DNA of 64,000 bases, taken from Candidatus Altimarinota bacterium. Its GTDB lineage: Bacteria; Patescibacteriota; Gracilibacteria; UBA4473. Where the stretch lies: the NCBI GenBank assembly GCA_020631075.1, contig JAHDHX010000004.1, positions 112,551 through 176,550 of the forward strand, in the 5' to 3' direction. Position 1 is the first letter of the stretch. The number at the start of each line of letters is the position of its first letter. Of this stretch, positions 8,782 to 17,802 are shown piece after piece. A model generated the notes under the pieces. That model worked only from the letters and a program-made list of their open reading frames with translations, searched no databases and was not told the origin of the DNA. A program made the position numbers and the translations under genes.

Positions 8782-10785
8782 TCACACCGCAAACTCCGCC
8801 AGACTTTCGGCCACCTCGGGGAGGGCTATGGTTTGGTCTGGGGGGAGGCTGAGCACGAAGCTGAGGTCTTGCAGGGCTTGGTGATACGCTTCGATGGTGC
8901 TGGACGCGGTAGGAACATAGCGCCCCGCCAGCCAGGTGGGGTCAGCCGCTAGCTGCTGGCGCAGCAGCGCCACCCAGCGGTCAGACACCGCCGCGGGCAG
9001 GTGCGCCACCTGACCAAAGATGTCCGCGCGGAGGTCACGCGTGTGGCGCAGGGCCGTCGACAGCAGCATATCAGTCAAGCTGGGGGCGTGGGCGGCCCAC
9101 CAGTCGGTGATGGCTTGGGTTTCGAAATCAGACAGGGGGCGCCCCGCGTGCGCCGTGGCCGCCACCAGCCACGGCGTGGGGCGAGCCAGCGCGGACAGGG
9201 GCAACTCGGTGACGTCCGCCAGCAGGGGCTGACCGTCCTCGAGGTGGTCAAACAGGCGGCGGCCCCACGCGGGGGCCAGCACGGTGCTGAGTGAGTGCAG
9301 CAGGTGCAGGGGGTGCTGGGGGAATTCGATATCGCCCGTGATGCGATCTTGCAGCTCGCGCTCGCGCCAGTCGAGCTGCTCGACTATCCGCTGCCAGATG
9401 GCCCGCTGCTGGGCTAGCGCCGCGGGGTGTAGCGGAGGAGTCGCATGGGGTGAGGAAAAAGTGGCTTCTTTCAGATCTGTGACTGCCAGGGCGGCCAGCT
9501 GCTGCGTGACAAACGCACGGAAGGCCCGCACGTCTGACCGTGACCCCACCAGCCGCCAGACAAGAGTCGGCAAGGGGACGTCAGGTGCGGCTTCGGCCCC
9601 CCAGGCCGCCAGCAGGGTGGTGAGTTCATGCTGGGCCTGCGGGTGCAGGGGGTGCTCACCCAAGCGGTAGTGCGACGCGAGGGGCGCAACCAGCGCGGGG
9701 GTCAGGCCCCCTTTATGCAGCACGTCATAGCCCGTGTCAGCCGTGGTGAGGTCAGTGCGGTCTGCGGTGTCTGCGGGGGGGGATTCAGGGGTGTCAGCAG
9801 TGTCGGTGTCTGTCGGGGTGGGGGTCTCGTCCCCCGCGATGGTCAGGGTGGTGGTCTGGTGCCAGTCGAAGCTCTCAGCGGGGGCATATTGCTGGTTGGC
9901 CGCCGTGGCGATGACCGACGGCACAGCCCCCGCCCCGCGCATGACCGCGTGGAGCAGCTGGTCGTACTCATATGGCGTGAAGAAGGGCTCCTGGCGGAGC
10001 TGGGTGAAGTAGGCCGAGCGGACGTTGACGGGCAGGGCTAGCAGCTGGTCGGATAAAATCTGCAAAAGGCCGCCACGGGTCAGCAGCGGGTGGGGCTGGG
10101 CCTTGACGAGCGGGGCCATAACGCGCTGCACCGCGGGCACCGTCAGGGCGTGCTGGGGGCGGAGCTCCGCCCGCAGCCAGTGGCCGAAGAGCTCAGGCGT
10201 GGTGCGGGGATCCACCGGCACCAGCGGGGCAATGGGCTGCCCGTGGTCAAAGACTCGACTGGGGGAAGAGATCTTGAGCTCGTGGAGGGTGGCGGCGGGG
10301 TCGAGCCCCATCTGGGCCTCATAGTCTGGCTGATAACGAATATCTTCGTGCAGAGCCTCCAAAAACTGGCCCACGTCACCGCACTGGGCCAGACGGTCGG
10401 CCCAGGCCTGACACTGGGTGAGGCGCTCGGCGTGGGCGGGGGTGAGCCAGTCTTCGAGCAGCTGCCCCAGCGTGTGCCCGAGGGCCTGCGCCGTGTGGGC
10501 GCTGGGGGCGTGGTCACGGGGGAACTCGGCGTCTGCCAGCTGCTGGCGAAAGACCGTCGCGTCGCCGATGTCACGGTGGGTCAGGCGCACGGCCGAGGGC
10601 GGCAGAGGCCCCGCAGACAGCCCCACACTCACCCGCCAGCGGACGTCCGCCGACAACGTGGCCAGGTGCGCCTGTGCGTAGTGGTGGGCAAAGTCGGGGT
10701 CAGACAGCTGGTGCTGCAGCCGCACGAAGTCCGTCACCACGGCGGAGGCGGGGCGTTCGGGCACGGGGGCTGACTGAGGAGGCAT
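8782..10785 (-). CDS. Hypothetical protein, 667 aa
   Basis: The ATG at 10785 opens a large soluble protein rich in Leu, Ala, His and Gln, in two probably helical halves. They are joined by a Thr/Asp/Pro linker at about residues 318-350 (repeats of the type TPTDTDTADT). A plausible -10 (TATAAT, plus-strand 10822-10827 as ATTATA) lies about 37 nt upstream on the minus strand. It converges with the 7297 gene with 15 bp between. No catalytic motif is seen. Its size and low-complexity linker recall other unknowns in this window (for example 28693). Confidence 0.7.
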   Translation of the reverse strand: MPPQSAPVPERPASAVVTDFVRLQHQLSDPDFAHHYAQAHLATLSADVRWRVSVGLSAGPLPPSAVRLTHRDIGDATVFRQQLADAEFPRDHAPSAHTAQALGHTLGQLLEDWLTPAHAERLTQCQAWADRLAQCGDVGQFLEALHEDIRYQPDYEAQMGLDPAATLHELKISSPSRVFDHGQPIAPLVPVDPRTTPELFGHWLRAELRPQHALTVPAVQRVMAPLVKAQPHPLLTRGGLLQILSDQLLALPVNVRSAYFTQLRQEPFFTPYEYDQLLHAVMRGAGAVPSVIATAANQQYAPAESFDWHQTTTLTIAGDETPTPTDTDTADTPESPPADTADRTDLTTADTGYDVLHKGGLTPALVAPLASHYRLGEHPLHPQAQHELTTLLAAWGAEAAPDVPLPTLVWRLVGSRSDVRAFRAFVTQQLAALAVTDLKEATFSSPHATPPLHPAALAQQRAIWQRIVEQLDWRERELQDRITGDIEFPQHPLHLLHSLSTVLAPAWGRRLFDHLEDGQPLLADVTELPLSALARPTPWLVAATAHAGRPLSDFETQAITDWWAAHAPSLTDMLLSTALRHTRDLRADIFGQVAHLPAAVSDRWVALLRQQLAADPTWLAGRYVPTASSTIEAYHQALQDLSFVLSLPPDQTIALPEVAESLAEFAV

Positions 10786-10906
10786 AGTGACTGTGTTTTG
10801 GTTTTTGGCTTACAGTGGCATTATACCGTGAAAAAATGCGGAAGGGAAATGGAGGGGGCAGTAGCCCACACTACTCCCCTCCCCTTTCCACATGGGCGCT
10901 AATTCT

Positions 10907-10912
10907 TACACT
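10907..10912 (+). promoter_or_regulatory. Putative -10 (TACACT), leaderless
   Basis: TACACT ends 6 nt before ATG 10919, the same spacing as the stronger boxes at 7285, 21477, 31875 and 43119. It is weaker because it departs from TATAAT at two positions. Confidence 0.4.
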
Positions 10913-10918
10913 CGCGGC

Positions 10919-11854
10919 ATGAAAAACTATCTCTTCGCTTCCATCCTCCTCACGCTGGGCCTGACGGCCGTGGCGGGGGCCCAGTTTGCTGACGTGGCCC
11001 CCAGCCACCCCCACGCGTCAGCGATCACCTATGTGCAAGACCAAGGCATCGTCAGTGGGTATGGGGATGGTTCGTTTCGCCCTGACAACGCGATCAATCG
11101 GGCCGAATTTACCAAGATTATGATCGAAAGTGCCTTCAGTGACGCGGCCATTGCCCGCTGTGGCGTGGGGGGGATAGGGCTGAGTGACGTGCAGGCCAGT
11201 GACTGGTTTGCGCCCTATGTGTGCGTCGCCAAGCAAAACGGCGTCGTGGGGGGGTACCCTGACGGTACCTTCAAGGGGGGCAACAATGTCAACTACGCCG
11301 AGGCCGCCAAGATCGTGGCCGAGACCTTTGACGTGGGAGGTGGCACCGCCGGCAACCAGTGGTATGACGTGTATGTCAGCGCCCTGGCCGCGGCCAGCGC
11401 CACGCCCCGCACAGGCATCGCCCCCACGGCGCAGGTGACCCGCGGGGAAGTGGCGGAGATGATTTATCAGGTGAAAGGTACGCCGACACCCGCGCCCACA
11501 GCCAGCAGCAACACGGCCAACGTGCCTGCGCTGCCTGCCTTGCCTGCCTACACGGAGTACACCCCAGCGCTGCTGGCTGACCTGCAGGCGGCGGGCGTGC
11601 CCTTCGTGCTTAATTTCTCGGCCTCATGGTGCCCCAACTGCCTCGCCCTGGACAAAAAACTGCAAGCCAACCTCAGCCAGCTGCCCCCCAGCACCCTCGT
11701 GCTGCAGGCGGACTATGACGCGGAGGGGGACCTCCGCGCGGAGTACGGCGTGACCCGCCAGACCAGTGGGGTGCTGTTTGCCGCGGACGGCACGACCCAG
11801 ACGCTCAACGGCCGTCTGAGCTACGACGCGATCAATGATTTTTTTTTACAATGA
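10919..11854 (+). CDS. SLH-domain protein with C-terminal thioredoxin
   Basis: The start at 10919 gives 311 aa with a clean signal peptide (MKNYLFASILLTLGLTAVAGAQ). SLH motifs follow at about 22-72 (FADV ... GIVSGYGDGSFRPD ... RAEF), 88-137 (WFAPYVCVAKQNGVVGGYPDGTF) and a weaker third to about 186. After an Ala/Pro/Thr linker, residues about 205-311 form a thioredoxin-like domain with the redox motif CPNC at 238-241. SLH domains bind pyruvylated secondary wall polymer, so this is predicted to be a surface-tethered thiol reductase or oxidase. Its stop overlaps the start of msrAB (ATGA), which implies coupled expression and that MsrAB or its substrates are its redox partner. Confidence 0.85.
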   Translation: MKNYLFASILLTLGLTAVAGAQFADVAPSHPHASAITYVQDQGIVSGYGDGSFRPDNAINRAEFTKIMIESAFSDAAIARCGVGGIGLSDVQASDWFAPYVCVAKQNGVVGGYPDGTFKGGNNVNYAEAAKIVAETFDVGGGTAGNQWYDVYVSALAAASATPRTGIAPTAQVTRGEVAEMIYQVKGTPTPAPTASSNTANVPALPALPAYTEYTPALLADLQAAGVPFVLNFSASWCPNCLALDKKLQANLSQLPPSTLVLQADYDAEGDLRAEYGVTRQTSGVLFAADGTTQTLNGRLSYDAINDFFLQ

Positions 11855-12951
11855 GTGACACCGCTGACACCAACCCCACACAAATGACCACCAACACGGC
11901 TGACCAGCCAGACACCCCGCTGACTGCGCTGCGGGTGGCGACCTTTGCGGGGGGTTGCTTCTGGTGCATGGAGCCTGCGTACCAAGAGACAGACGGCGTG
12001 GTCGACGCGGTGGTCGGGTTTGCGGGGGGGGCGGCCGACACGGCCGACTACCTGACCGTGACGCAGGGCACCACCCAGCACCGCGAAGCCGTGCAGGTGA
12101 CCTATGACCCGAGCGTGATCAGCTATGACGAGCTGCTGGACATTTATTGGCGGCAGATCGACCCGACCGACGCGGGCGGGCAATTCGCTGACCGAGGGGC
12201 GCACTACACCACGGCGATCTATGTGCATGACGACGCCCAGCGCGCCCTGGCTGAAGCGTCCCGCCAGGGGCTGGCCGACAGTGCGAAATTTGCCGAGCCG
12301 ATCGTGACCGCGGTGGTCGACTACACGGGGTTTTACCTGGCGGATGAGTATCATCAGGATTTTTACCTAAAAAGTGCCCAGCGGTATGAGCAGTATAAAC
12401 AAGGCAGTGGGCGGGCGGATTTCATCAGTGAGAACTGGGCCAAGGACGCTGCCCTCGAGTACGAAAAAAGCAAGCAAGAAGCCGCGTCTGCCGTCGCGCC
12501 GCGGGGTGACTACAACTACACCCCAGAAGAGATAGAGGCCCTGCTGGCGGACCTCGACCCGCTGGCGTACCACGTGGTGGCGGAGGACGGCACGGAGGAA
12601 CCCTTCAACAACGCGTACTGGGACCACAAAGCCGAGGGGATCTATGTCGACACGGTAACACGCCGACCGCTGTTTTCCTCCACGCATAAGTATGACAGCG
12701 GCACGGGTTGGCCCAGCTTTTGGCGGACGATCGACGACGACAGCGTCACCCTGCACGAAGACAATAGTCTGAGCATGACCCGCACAGAGGTGCGGTCAGA
12801 CGCGGGGCACGTGGGCCATGTGTTTGACGATGGGCCCGAAGCGGAGGGCGGCCGCCGCTTCTGCACCAACTCCGCCTCGCTGCTGTTCATCCCGCGGGAG
12901 GCGATGCCGGCCGAAGGGTATGAGGAGTACTTGTATCTGTTTGACGAGTAG
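11851..12951 (+). CDS. msrAB: Peptide-methionine sulfoxide reductase MsrA-MsrB fusion
   Basis: A 366-aa two-domain enzyme. The MsrA part (about 27-190) has GCFWC at 35-39 with nucleophile Cys36; it reduces the S-sulfoxide of methionine. The MsrB part (about 215-366) has the SGTGWPSF motif, the RSDAGHVGHVFDDGP region and RRFCTNSA with nucleophile Cys338; it reduces the R-sulfoxide. The paired CxxC zinc sites of many MsrB proteins are absent, so it is the zinc-less type. In Neisseria PilB a thioredoxin domain is fused in front of MsrA-MsrB; here that domain sits in the overlapping upstream gene. No signal peptide is visible on MsrAB itself, which leaves its location unresolved. Confidence 0.93.
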   Translation: MSDTADTNPTQMTTNTADQPDTPLTALRVATFAGGCFWCMEPAYQETDGVVDAVVGFAGGAADTADYLTVTQGTTQHREAVQVTYDPSVISYDELLDIYWRQIDPTDAGGQFADRGAHYTTAIYVHDDAQRALAEASRQGLADSAKFAEPIVTAVVDYTGFYLADEYHQDFYLKSAQRYEQYKQGSGRADFISENWAKDAALEYEKSKQEAASAVAPRGDYNYTPEEIEALLADLDPLAYHVVAEDGTEEPFNNAYWDHKAEGIYVDTVTRRPLFSSTHKYDSGTGWPSFWRTIDDDSVTLHEDNSLSMTRTEVRSDAGHVGHVFDDGPEAEGGRRFCTNSASLLFIPREAMPAEGYEEYLYLFDE

Positions 12952-12985
12952 GGACGGGGCGTGACTGGGGGGGAAACTGGGGAGC

Positions 12986-13029
12986 ATACCTTCAGCGTCA
13001 GGGCAGACTGATGTTGAGGGTATTTTTTT
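12986..13029 (+). terminator. Terminator after msrAB
   Basis: ATACC...CGTCAG and CTGATG...GGTAT form a hairpin followed by seven T, 35 nt after the msrAB stop. A near copy is at 13684-13727. Confidence 0.75.
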
Positions 13030-13188
13030 GTGTGGTGACTCCCCCACCCTGCTACGGGGGCAAACTGGAGGGAGAAGCAGCATTTACTTGCAATCTTATT
13101 CAAAATGAAATAAAAAATGCAACGTACCGCTGACGAGGGGCGGGCAGTGGTCACTGGTTCTTTTCGGCTTTCAGGAGTGATGACACGT

Positions 13189-13241
13189 AAAAATGGTTCG
13201 CCTGAGGGGGGTGACGGGGGGCTCGGGTGAACCATTTTTAT
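13189..13241. terminator. Strong bidirectional hairpin
   Basis: AAAAATGGTTCGCC and the facing GGGTGAACCATTTTTATTT form a long stem with A-rich and T-rich flanks, as in bidirectional terminators. It lies in the 315-bp gap between msrAB and the membrane-protein gene; the gap otherwise holds the msrAB terminator and no gene. Confidence 0.6.
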
Positions 13242-13266
13242 TTAACCAAACTAAAATTTTTTTATT

Positions 13267-13671
13267 ATGGCATTTTTTATTTGTATTTCAGCTGTTTCAC
13301 TATTTCTTTATTCTTGTGCTTTCTTCTTTGGGGAAGACAAAAAATACGTCTACCCAGACGAGATAGAGGGAAAGTGGAGGCGCACCGACATGGTGCACAC
13401 ACCTCAGAATACGAGGTGGATACCAATTTTGGCGCTCATGGGGGCGCCGACCGTAATTTCTCTTTTTATTCATATTGTTAAGAAATCACCAAAGTATACA
13501 AATCCCTATGTTGTCTCCTTAGTGATTTTTGCAGCAATTTTACTTGCTGCTATTACAGTCAAAATTATGTTTGACGGAAAACTCCGTCACAATGATGAAA
13601 AGGAGTACATGATCAGCTGCATGCTGGGCGCAATCATTATCTGGGATATATTTTTCCTAATAATCTCCTGA
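13267..13671 (+). CDS. Small membrane protein, four predicted helices
   Basis: A 134-aa protein with hydrophobic segments at about 3-20, 53-70, 82-100 and 112-133. A short hydrophilic loop after the first helix (FGEDKKYVYPDEIEGKWRR) and a KKSPKY loop stand between helices. GC content is lower than in the flanking genes. It is followed by its own terminator. I recognise no family; the membrane location is a direct reading of the hydrophobicity. Confidence 0.65.
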   Translation: MAFFICISAVSLFLYSCAFFFGEDKKYVYPDEIEGKWRRTDMVHTPQNTRWIPILALMGAPTVISLFIHIVKKSPKYTNPYVVSLVIFAAILLAAITVKIMFDGKLRHNDEKEYMISCMLGAIIIWDIFFLIIS

Positions 13672-13683
13672 AACCAACCAGTT

Positions 13684-13727
13684 ATACCTTCATCGTCAGT
13701 GCAGACTGATGATGGGGGTATTTTTTT
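13684..13727 (+). terminator. Terminator after the membrane protein
   Basis: The hairpin ATACC...CATCGTCAGT/ACTGATGATG...GGTAT is followed by seven T. It is about 85% identical over 44 nt to the msrAB terminator. Confidence 0.75.
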
Positions 13728-13883
13728 GTGTGCCGCCTTTGTCCATCTGTGCTTGGGGGGGGGCACTGTGCGCATAGAATTTACCGCAAATCTCTTCCCG
13801 CCACGCACTCCGCCTTTGGCCTAAAACCCTCGCCTGTGGTAGAGCCTGACTGTAGCGGGGTGATCTTTGACACGGTGACACAC

Positions 13884-13914
13884 AAAAAGAGGGCTGACGC
13901 GGTGGTCAGCCCTC
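13884..13914 (-). terminator. Terminator after the SLH-sortase gene
   Basis: On the minus strand GAGGGCTGAC and GTCAGCCCTC form a perfect 10-bp stem with a 6-nt loop, followed by TTTTT. It is 26 nt past the stop. Confidence 0.85.
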
Positions 13915-13939
13915 GGGGGGGAGGGAATGTGACTGGGGA

Positions 13940-16306
13940 CTAGTCACGCGTGGCGGTGAAGACCACGCGGTAGTCGTCATCACGGTCACAGGCGAAGAAG
14001 AGGAACTCGGTCGACGCGGCCGCGTCCGCCAGGGCGGCGACGTCGGTTTCGGCGACTTCCTCGCGGGAGTTGATAGTGTAGCTGATGGTGTCTTCCCCCG
14101 TGGTGAGGAAGAACTGCTCGCCCACGGCCAGTGACTCGACCACGACCTGAAACAGGCGCAGGGCGGGGCTGTCGGATTCGTCAAATGACGCGTGGCCAAA
14201 GGCAATGACGGCCTCGACCCCAGGGCGGGCGTCGGCATAGAAGGCGCCGCCCTCAAGGGTGGGTCGGAGCCATGAGGCTTCGTCTGACAGGAGGGAGCGC
14301 TGCAGGGGGATGTCTGTCAGGCCGACGCTGGGGGCGCTGAGCAAGATGAGGTCGTGGTAGGCGGTGGCGTCGTTGTCGAGGACGGTCGCCAGCCGATAGA
14401 GGATGGTGACGAGCTCCGCCCGGGTGACGATGGAGTCGAGGGCGTTGCGCTGGACCTCGGGCGGGAAGATGCCGCGGGTGGTCAGGCCGTCACGGACGGC
14501 TTCGGGCTCGGTGGCGTTGTCGGTGAGCTCGGGCACGGCGCGGCCCAAGATAGCCAAGAGCTCGGCCAAAGTGATGGGGTCGCTGGGGCGGAAGGAGCCG
14601 TCGGCGTAGCCCTCGACGAGGGAGTTGAGGACGAGGGCGTTGACGTAGGGTTCGTACCACGAGGCGTCGGCGACGTCCCAGAAAAAGGTGCCGCAGTCGG
14701 CGTAGACGGTGAGCTCCAACGTGTGGGCGAGCACCTTGGCGAGCTCGGCCCGACTGACGGCTTCGTTGGGGCGCATGGCGTTGCCGTCATAGCCGTTGAT
14801 CACCCCTTGGGCGGCCAGCGTGGCGAAAGCCGTGTAGTAGAGGTCGCCTGTCTCGATGTCTGAGAATTGCGACTCGGCGAGGTAACGGTCGATCAGATCT
14901 TGCGGAATAGACCCTGTGAAGGGGATGCGGTCGATGCGGGGGAGGTCGTCCTTGGCGCGGAGGGTGGGGATGGGGGTGCAAGCGGTTTTCTTTCGCTGGG
15001 GGATGACTGGGGCTGCGCCCTTAAAGGAGGGGTCGTCAGTGTTGACACTGCTCGACTGGCTGCTGCCGTTGCTGCTCGAACCGCTGCCACTGGTGCTGGG
15101 TACGGTGCGGGGTGACCCGCCGCTGGAGCTGCTGCTGACATTGGGGGCGGTGCTGGTGGAGCTCACACTCGGGGCGGTGCCAGTGCTGCTGGTGCTGGTC
15201 GGGCCCGTGGTCGGCCCTGTGGTCGGGGCGGTGCCTGTGGTGGTAGTGGTGGTAGTACTCGTGGGGTCTGGGGTCTCGATGCAGGTGTCGTGCTGGCTGA
15301 CGCAGTCGTCGACGCAGGTCAGTTCGCCTTCGGTGCCTGGCTCGTGCTGGGCGTAGCAGACCTCCTTACAGATGCCGTAACTGTCGACACAATCGGGCTC
15401 GTGGCAGGTGGGGTGCTGCTCGTCGCAGGTGGTCTGGCAGGCGTCGTACTCCGCGGTGCCGACGACGTGGTCCGCCCCACATGACAGCTGGCACACGCCG
15501 TACTCCTCACACCCTGGCTCGTGACACTCGGGGTGGTCGACGTCGCACTGAGTGCGGCAGGCGCTGTGCTCGGGGCCGCCTGCCTCGTGTGACTCGTCAC
15601 AGGTGAGCTGGCAGCTGTAATACTCCGAACAGTCGGGATCAAGGCACTTTTGGCCCTCGGTGTCACAATCAGTGTGGCACGCCTCGACCCCCGTGGTGCC
15701 GTCGGCAAACACTTCGTCGCAGAGCTCGTGGCATTGCTGGGTCTCGGACGCGCAATCCTCACGGCAGACGTCATACGTCACGTTGCACTGGGCCTGACAG
15801 CTGGCTTTGGCTTCGGGGTCTTGGCGGTTATTGCGGTGGCAGCCCCAGCGACACACGCGCAGGTCATAGGCGCATCCCTCTGGGTTGCAATCGGGGAAGG
15901 TGATGCCGCACTCGCGCTCACATTCCTCCCGCTCGTAGGCGTTTTCGGGGTCGTCGTCGTCCTCCTCGGGGAAGATGACACTGCAGTTGGCGGTGCAGTT
16001 GTCACAGACGGCGTAATATTCTTTCTGGAAACATGAGTAGATCTCGACCCCGCTGGATATGTCCAGCGGGATGCGCATGTCGGTGTCTTGGCCAGGGAGG
16101 AGCTCGTCCTGAATGACGAGCTCGTTGGTGTCGATGTCGATGTCGACCCCGTCGGGCACGCGGAGGTCATAGACGTATTGCAGCACCTGTGCCGAGGTCG
16201 GGGCCGCTGGCAGCACCGTGACCGTCAGGGTGGCCATTACCCCCGCGGGCAGCACACACAAAAGCAAAAACCGACGCAGACTGGGCCAAATATGAGGAAA
16301 TTTCAT
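13940..16306 (-). CDS. Cys-rich repeat, SLH and sortase fusion protein
   Basis: A 788-aa secreted protein. It has a signal peptide (about 1-40) and a short beta-rich N-terminal part. A Cys-rich region (about 92-342) contains three ~40-residue units starting at 221, 261 and 301, each spaced roughly CxxxxC, CxxxC, CxxxC. A Ser/Thr/Gly linker (about 348-425) follows. SLH motifs lie at about 480-530 and 543-590, with a weak third at 600-642. The C-terminal domain (about 684-788) looks like a sortase: GHAS with His705, a strand-rich middle with VGEQFFLTT and ISYTINSREE, then FFAC with Cys773 and Arg780 in YRVVFTA. Sortases cleave a sorting signal and transfer the protein to an amine acceptor. A likely substrate is at 31887. 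The His/Cys/Arg triad is intact; the fold call is by motif. Confidence 0.8.
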   Translation of the reverse strand: MKFPHIWPSLRRFLLLCVLPAGVMATLTVTVLPAAPTSAQVLQYVYDLRVPDGVDIDIDTNELVIQDELLPGQDTDMRIPLDISSGVEIYSCFQKEYYAVCDNCTANCSVIFPEEDDDDPENAYEREECERECGITFPDCNPEGCAYDLRVCRWGCHRNNRQDPEAKASCQAQCNVTYDVCREDCASETQQCHELCDEVFADGTTGVEACHTDCDTEGQKCLDPDCSEYYSCQLTCDESHEAGGPEHSACRTQCDVDHPECHEPGCEEYGVCQLSCGADHVVGTAEYDACQTTCDEQHPTCHEPDCVDSYGICKEVCYAQHEPGTEGELTCVDDCVSQHDTCIETPDPTSTTTTTTTGTAPTTGPTTGPTSTSSTGTAPSVSSTSTAPNVSSSSSGGSPRTVPSTSGSGSSSNGSSQSSSVNTDDPSFKGAAPVIPQRKKTACTPIPTLRAKDDLPRIDRIPFTGSIPQDLIDRYLAESQFSDIETGDLYYTAFATLAAQGVINGYDGNAMRPNEAVSRAELAKVLAHTLELTVYADCGTFFWDVADASWYEPYVNALVLNSLVEGYADGSFRPSDPITLAELLAILGRAVPELTDNATEPEAVRDGLTTRGIFPPEVQRNALDSIVTRAELVTILYRLATVLDNDATAYHDLILLSAPSVGLTDIPLQRSLLSDEASWLRPTLEGGAFYADARPGVEAVIAFGHASFDESDSPALRLFQVVVESLAVGEQFFLTTGEDTISYTINSREEVAETDVAALADAAASTEFLFFACDRDDDYRVVFTATRD

Positions 16307-17361
16307 GTGGGTGAAATGGAGGAATTCATGAAAGGGTCAGATAATACATAAAGAGGAAGTGGCGCGTGGTCAAAAAATGTGTACGCAAATGGGGAAAAAG
16401 GGGTTGCGGGGGGTGGGGAAATAGGGGGAAATGTGGTGGAGGGAGTCTGCTATATAGCGAACCACGGTTCGTTGTCGCAGCTGGGCAATCTTCAGGCGGG
16501 TCGCTACCGCTCCCTGCACTTCAGATTCCCGCTGCTCTTTCCTCACGAGTCTGAAATTATCACAGACGGAGCGACTCGCTCGGATGTCTGCAGCAGGCAC
16601 TCAGGCATCTTGAATGCTTCAGGTCGTCGCTGGGTGATTTCGCCGTGGGTCGCTCATCGCTCGTCGCTGGATCACTTCGCTGCGGCTTTTTGGGTCTTGG
16701 TCGCCCCAAAGGCGCGCTGCTTCGTGATCGCTCCTCTTTCCTCGGCGATCGCTAGGCTATGTGCCAGGTGGCGCGATCACCTCGGAGGGCTGCAACCAGT
16801 CAATCTTAAATGCTGTCGCCGCGGTTTGTCCTCCCGCTGGTCGGACGGCACGCTGGCGACGCATTCGCTTTTGTTCTTTCGTCGATATATGTGCTGCGCG
16901 TGGGTCGCTCATCGCTCCCGACTGGCTCTCTCACCACTCCTCTTTCCTCCGCGATCGCTAGGCTATGTGCCAGGTGGCGCGATCACCTCGGATGTCTGCA
17001 ATCAGTCAATCTTGAATGCTTCAGGGGGCTTGATTCCGCTGCGCTCCATCTACGCAACCTTCCGCATTCGCTGGGGTCCTTTCGTCGCTGGGGGATCTGT
17101 GCGTGGGGGGGGGTAGAGTGGTTTCGTGGACTGCGGCAGCGAACCACCGTGGGACAGTTTGCATATTTCAGTAATCGATCATGATCTTAATGTTCCTATT
17201 TTATAAAAATAATTTTAAGATGTATTTTTTGGCACGGGTTTAGGACCGGTGAGGAAAAAATAGAATTTTTTACTCAACTACGGTCCTCGATAATAAAAAG
17301 TCCTGTTTCAAAACTTGGACAAAGATAGCCTCTTTAAATGATAAAACATCGAACTGTTTTA
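16307..17361. repeat. 1-kb gene-free block of dispersed repeats
   Basis: I see no convincing gene here; the frames are repeat-derived. 16477-16544 duplicates 3569-3637. 16733-16807 and 16937-17011 are near-identical copies of the REP-like core (CGATCGC ... GCGATCACCTCGG). The phrase GCGAACCACGGTTCG near 16460 recurs at 57.68 kb, and CAGCGAACCACCGTGGGACAGTTTG near 17137 recurs at 58.13 kb. The last 150 bp are AT-rich and probably serve the small membrane gene at 17362 (as its 3' side). Confidence 0.7.
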
Positions 17362-17559
17362 TCAGTTTATGCCTCCGCACAGATATATCACCCATACAAG
17401 GGCGAATATATATGTACAGATGCCAGTGAAGACACCGACGCCTGTACAAATCTGTTTTTTTGCGCTATTTTCTTCTGCCTTCTCGGCAAAAGAAATGGAA
17501 GCGCCAGTCAATAAACCCGATAGGGATAACCCTATCAGGCAAATCAATGTAATAGACAT
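17362..17559 (-). CDS. Small two-helix membrane protein, 65 aa
   Basis: The ATG at 17559 opens MSITLICLIGLSLSGLL, a hydrophobic segment, then a charged loop (AEKAEENSAKKQ) and a second hydrophobic segment (GVFTGICTYIFALVWVIYLC). The alternation of helix, charged loop and helix supports a real small membrane protein. Family and role are unknown. Confidence 0.45.
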   Translation of the reverse strand: MSITLICLIGLSLSGLLTGASISFAEKAEENSAKKQICTGVGVFTGICTYIFALVWVIYLCGGIN

Positions 17560-17598
17560 AAATTATAATTTTGACTAAGGCCCAAGACAACCTAGAGC

Positions 17599-17640
17599 CT
17601 CAACAATGTTGTCAAAAGACTGCTTGACAACAGTGCTGAG
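17599..17640. other. Long hairpin, 17-bp arms
   Basis: CTCAACAATGTTGTCAA and TTGACAACAGTGCTGAG pair with two mismatches around an 8-nt loop; the inner 9 bp are perfect. No T-tract follows, so it is not a typical terminator. It could be a protein-binding site, a structured RNA or an element remnant. Confidence 0.6.
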
Positions 17641-17802
17641 ACCATAAGTGAAACATGACTTCAAAGATCTGTACTAAAGCAGTACTTATTCATAATAATC
17701 TTCAGGCAAACTATGTCAACAACAAAACAAGAAACTCAGCCTGAAAACCATGTGAAGCCCTGCCCTGGACCAGCCTGACCGCCCTGTGGCAGGGTGCGGG
17801 GG

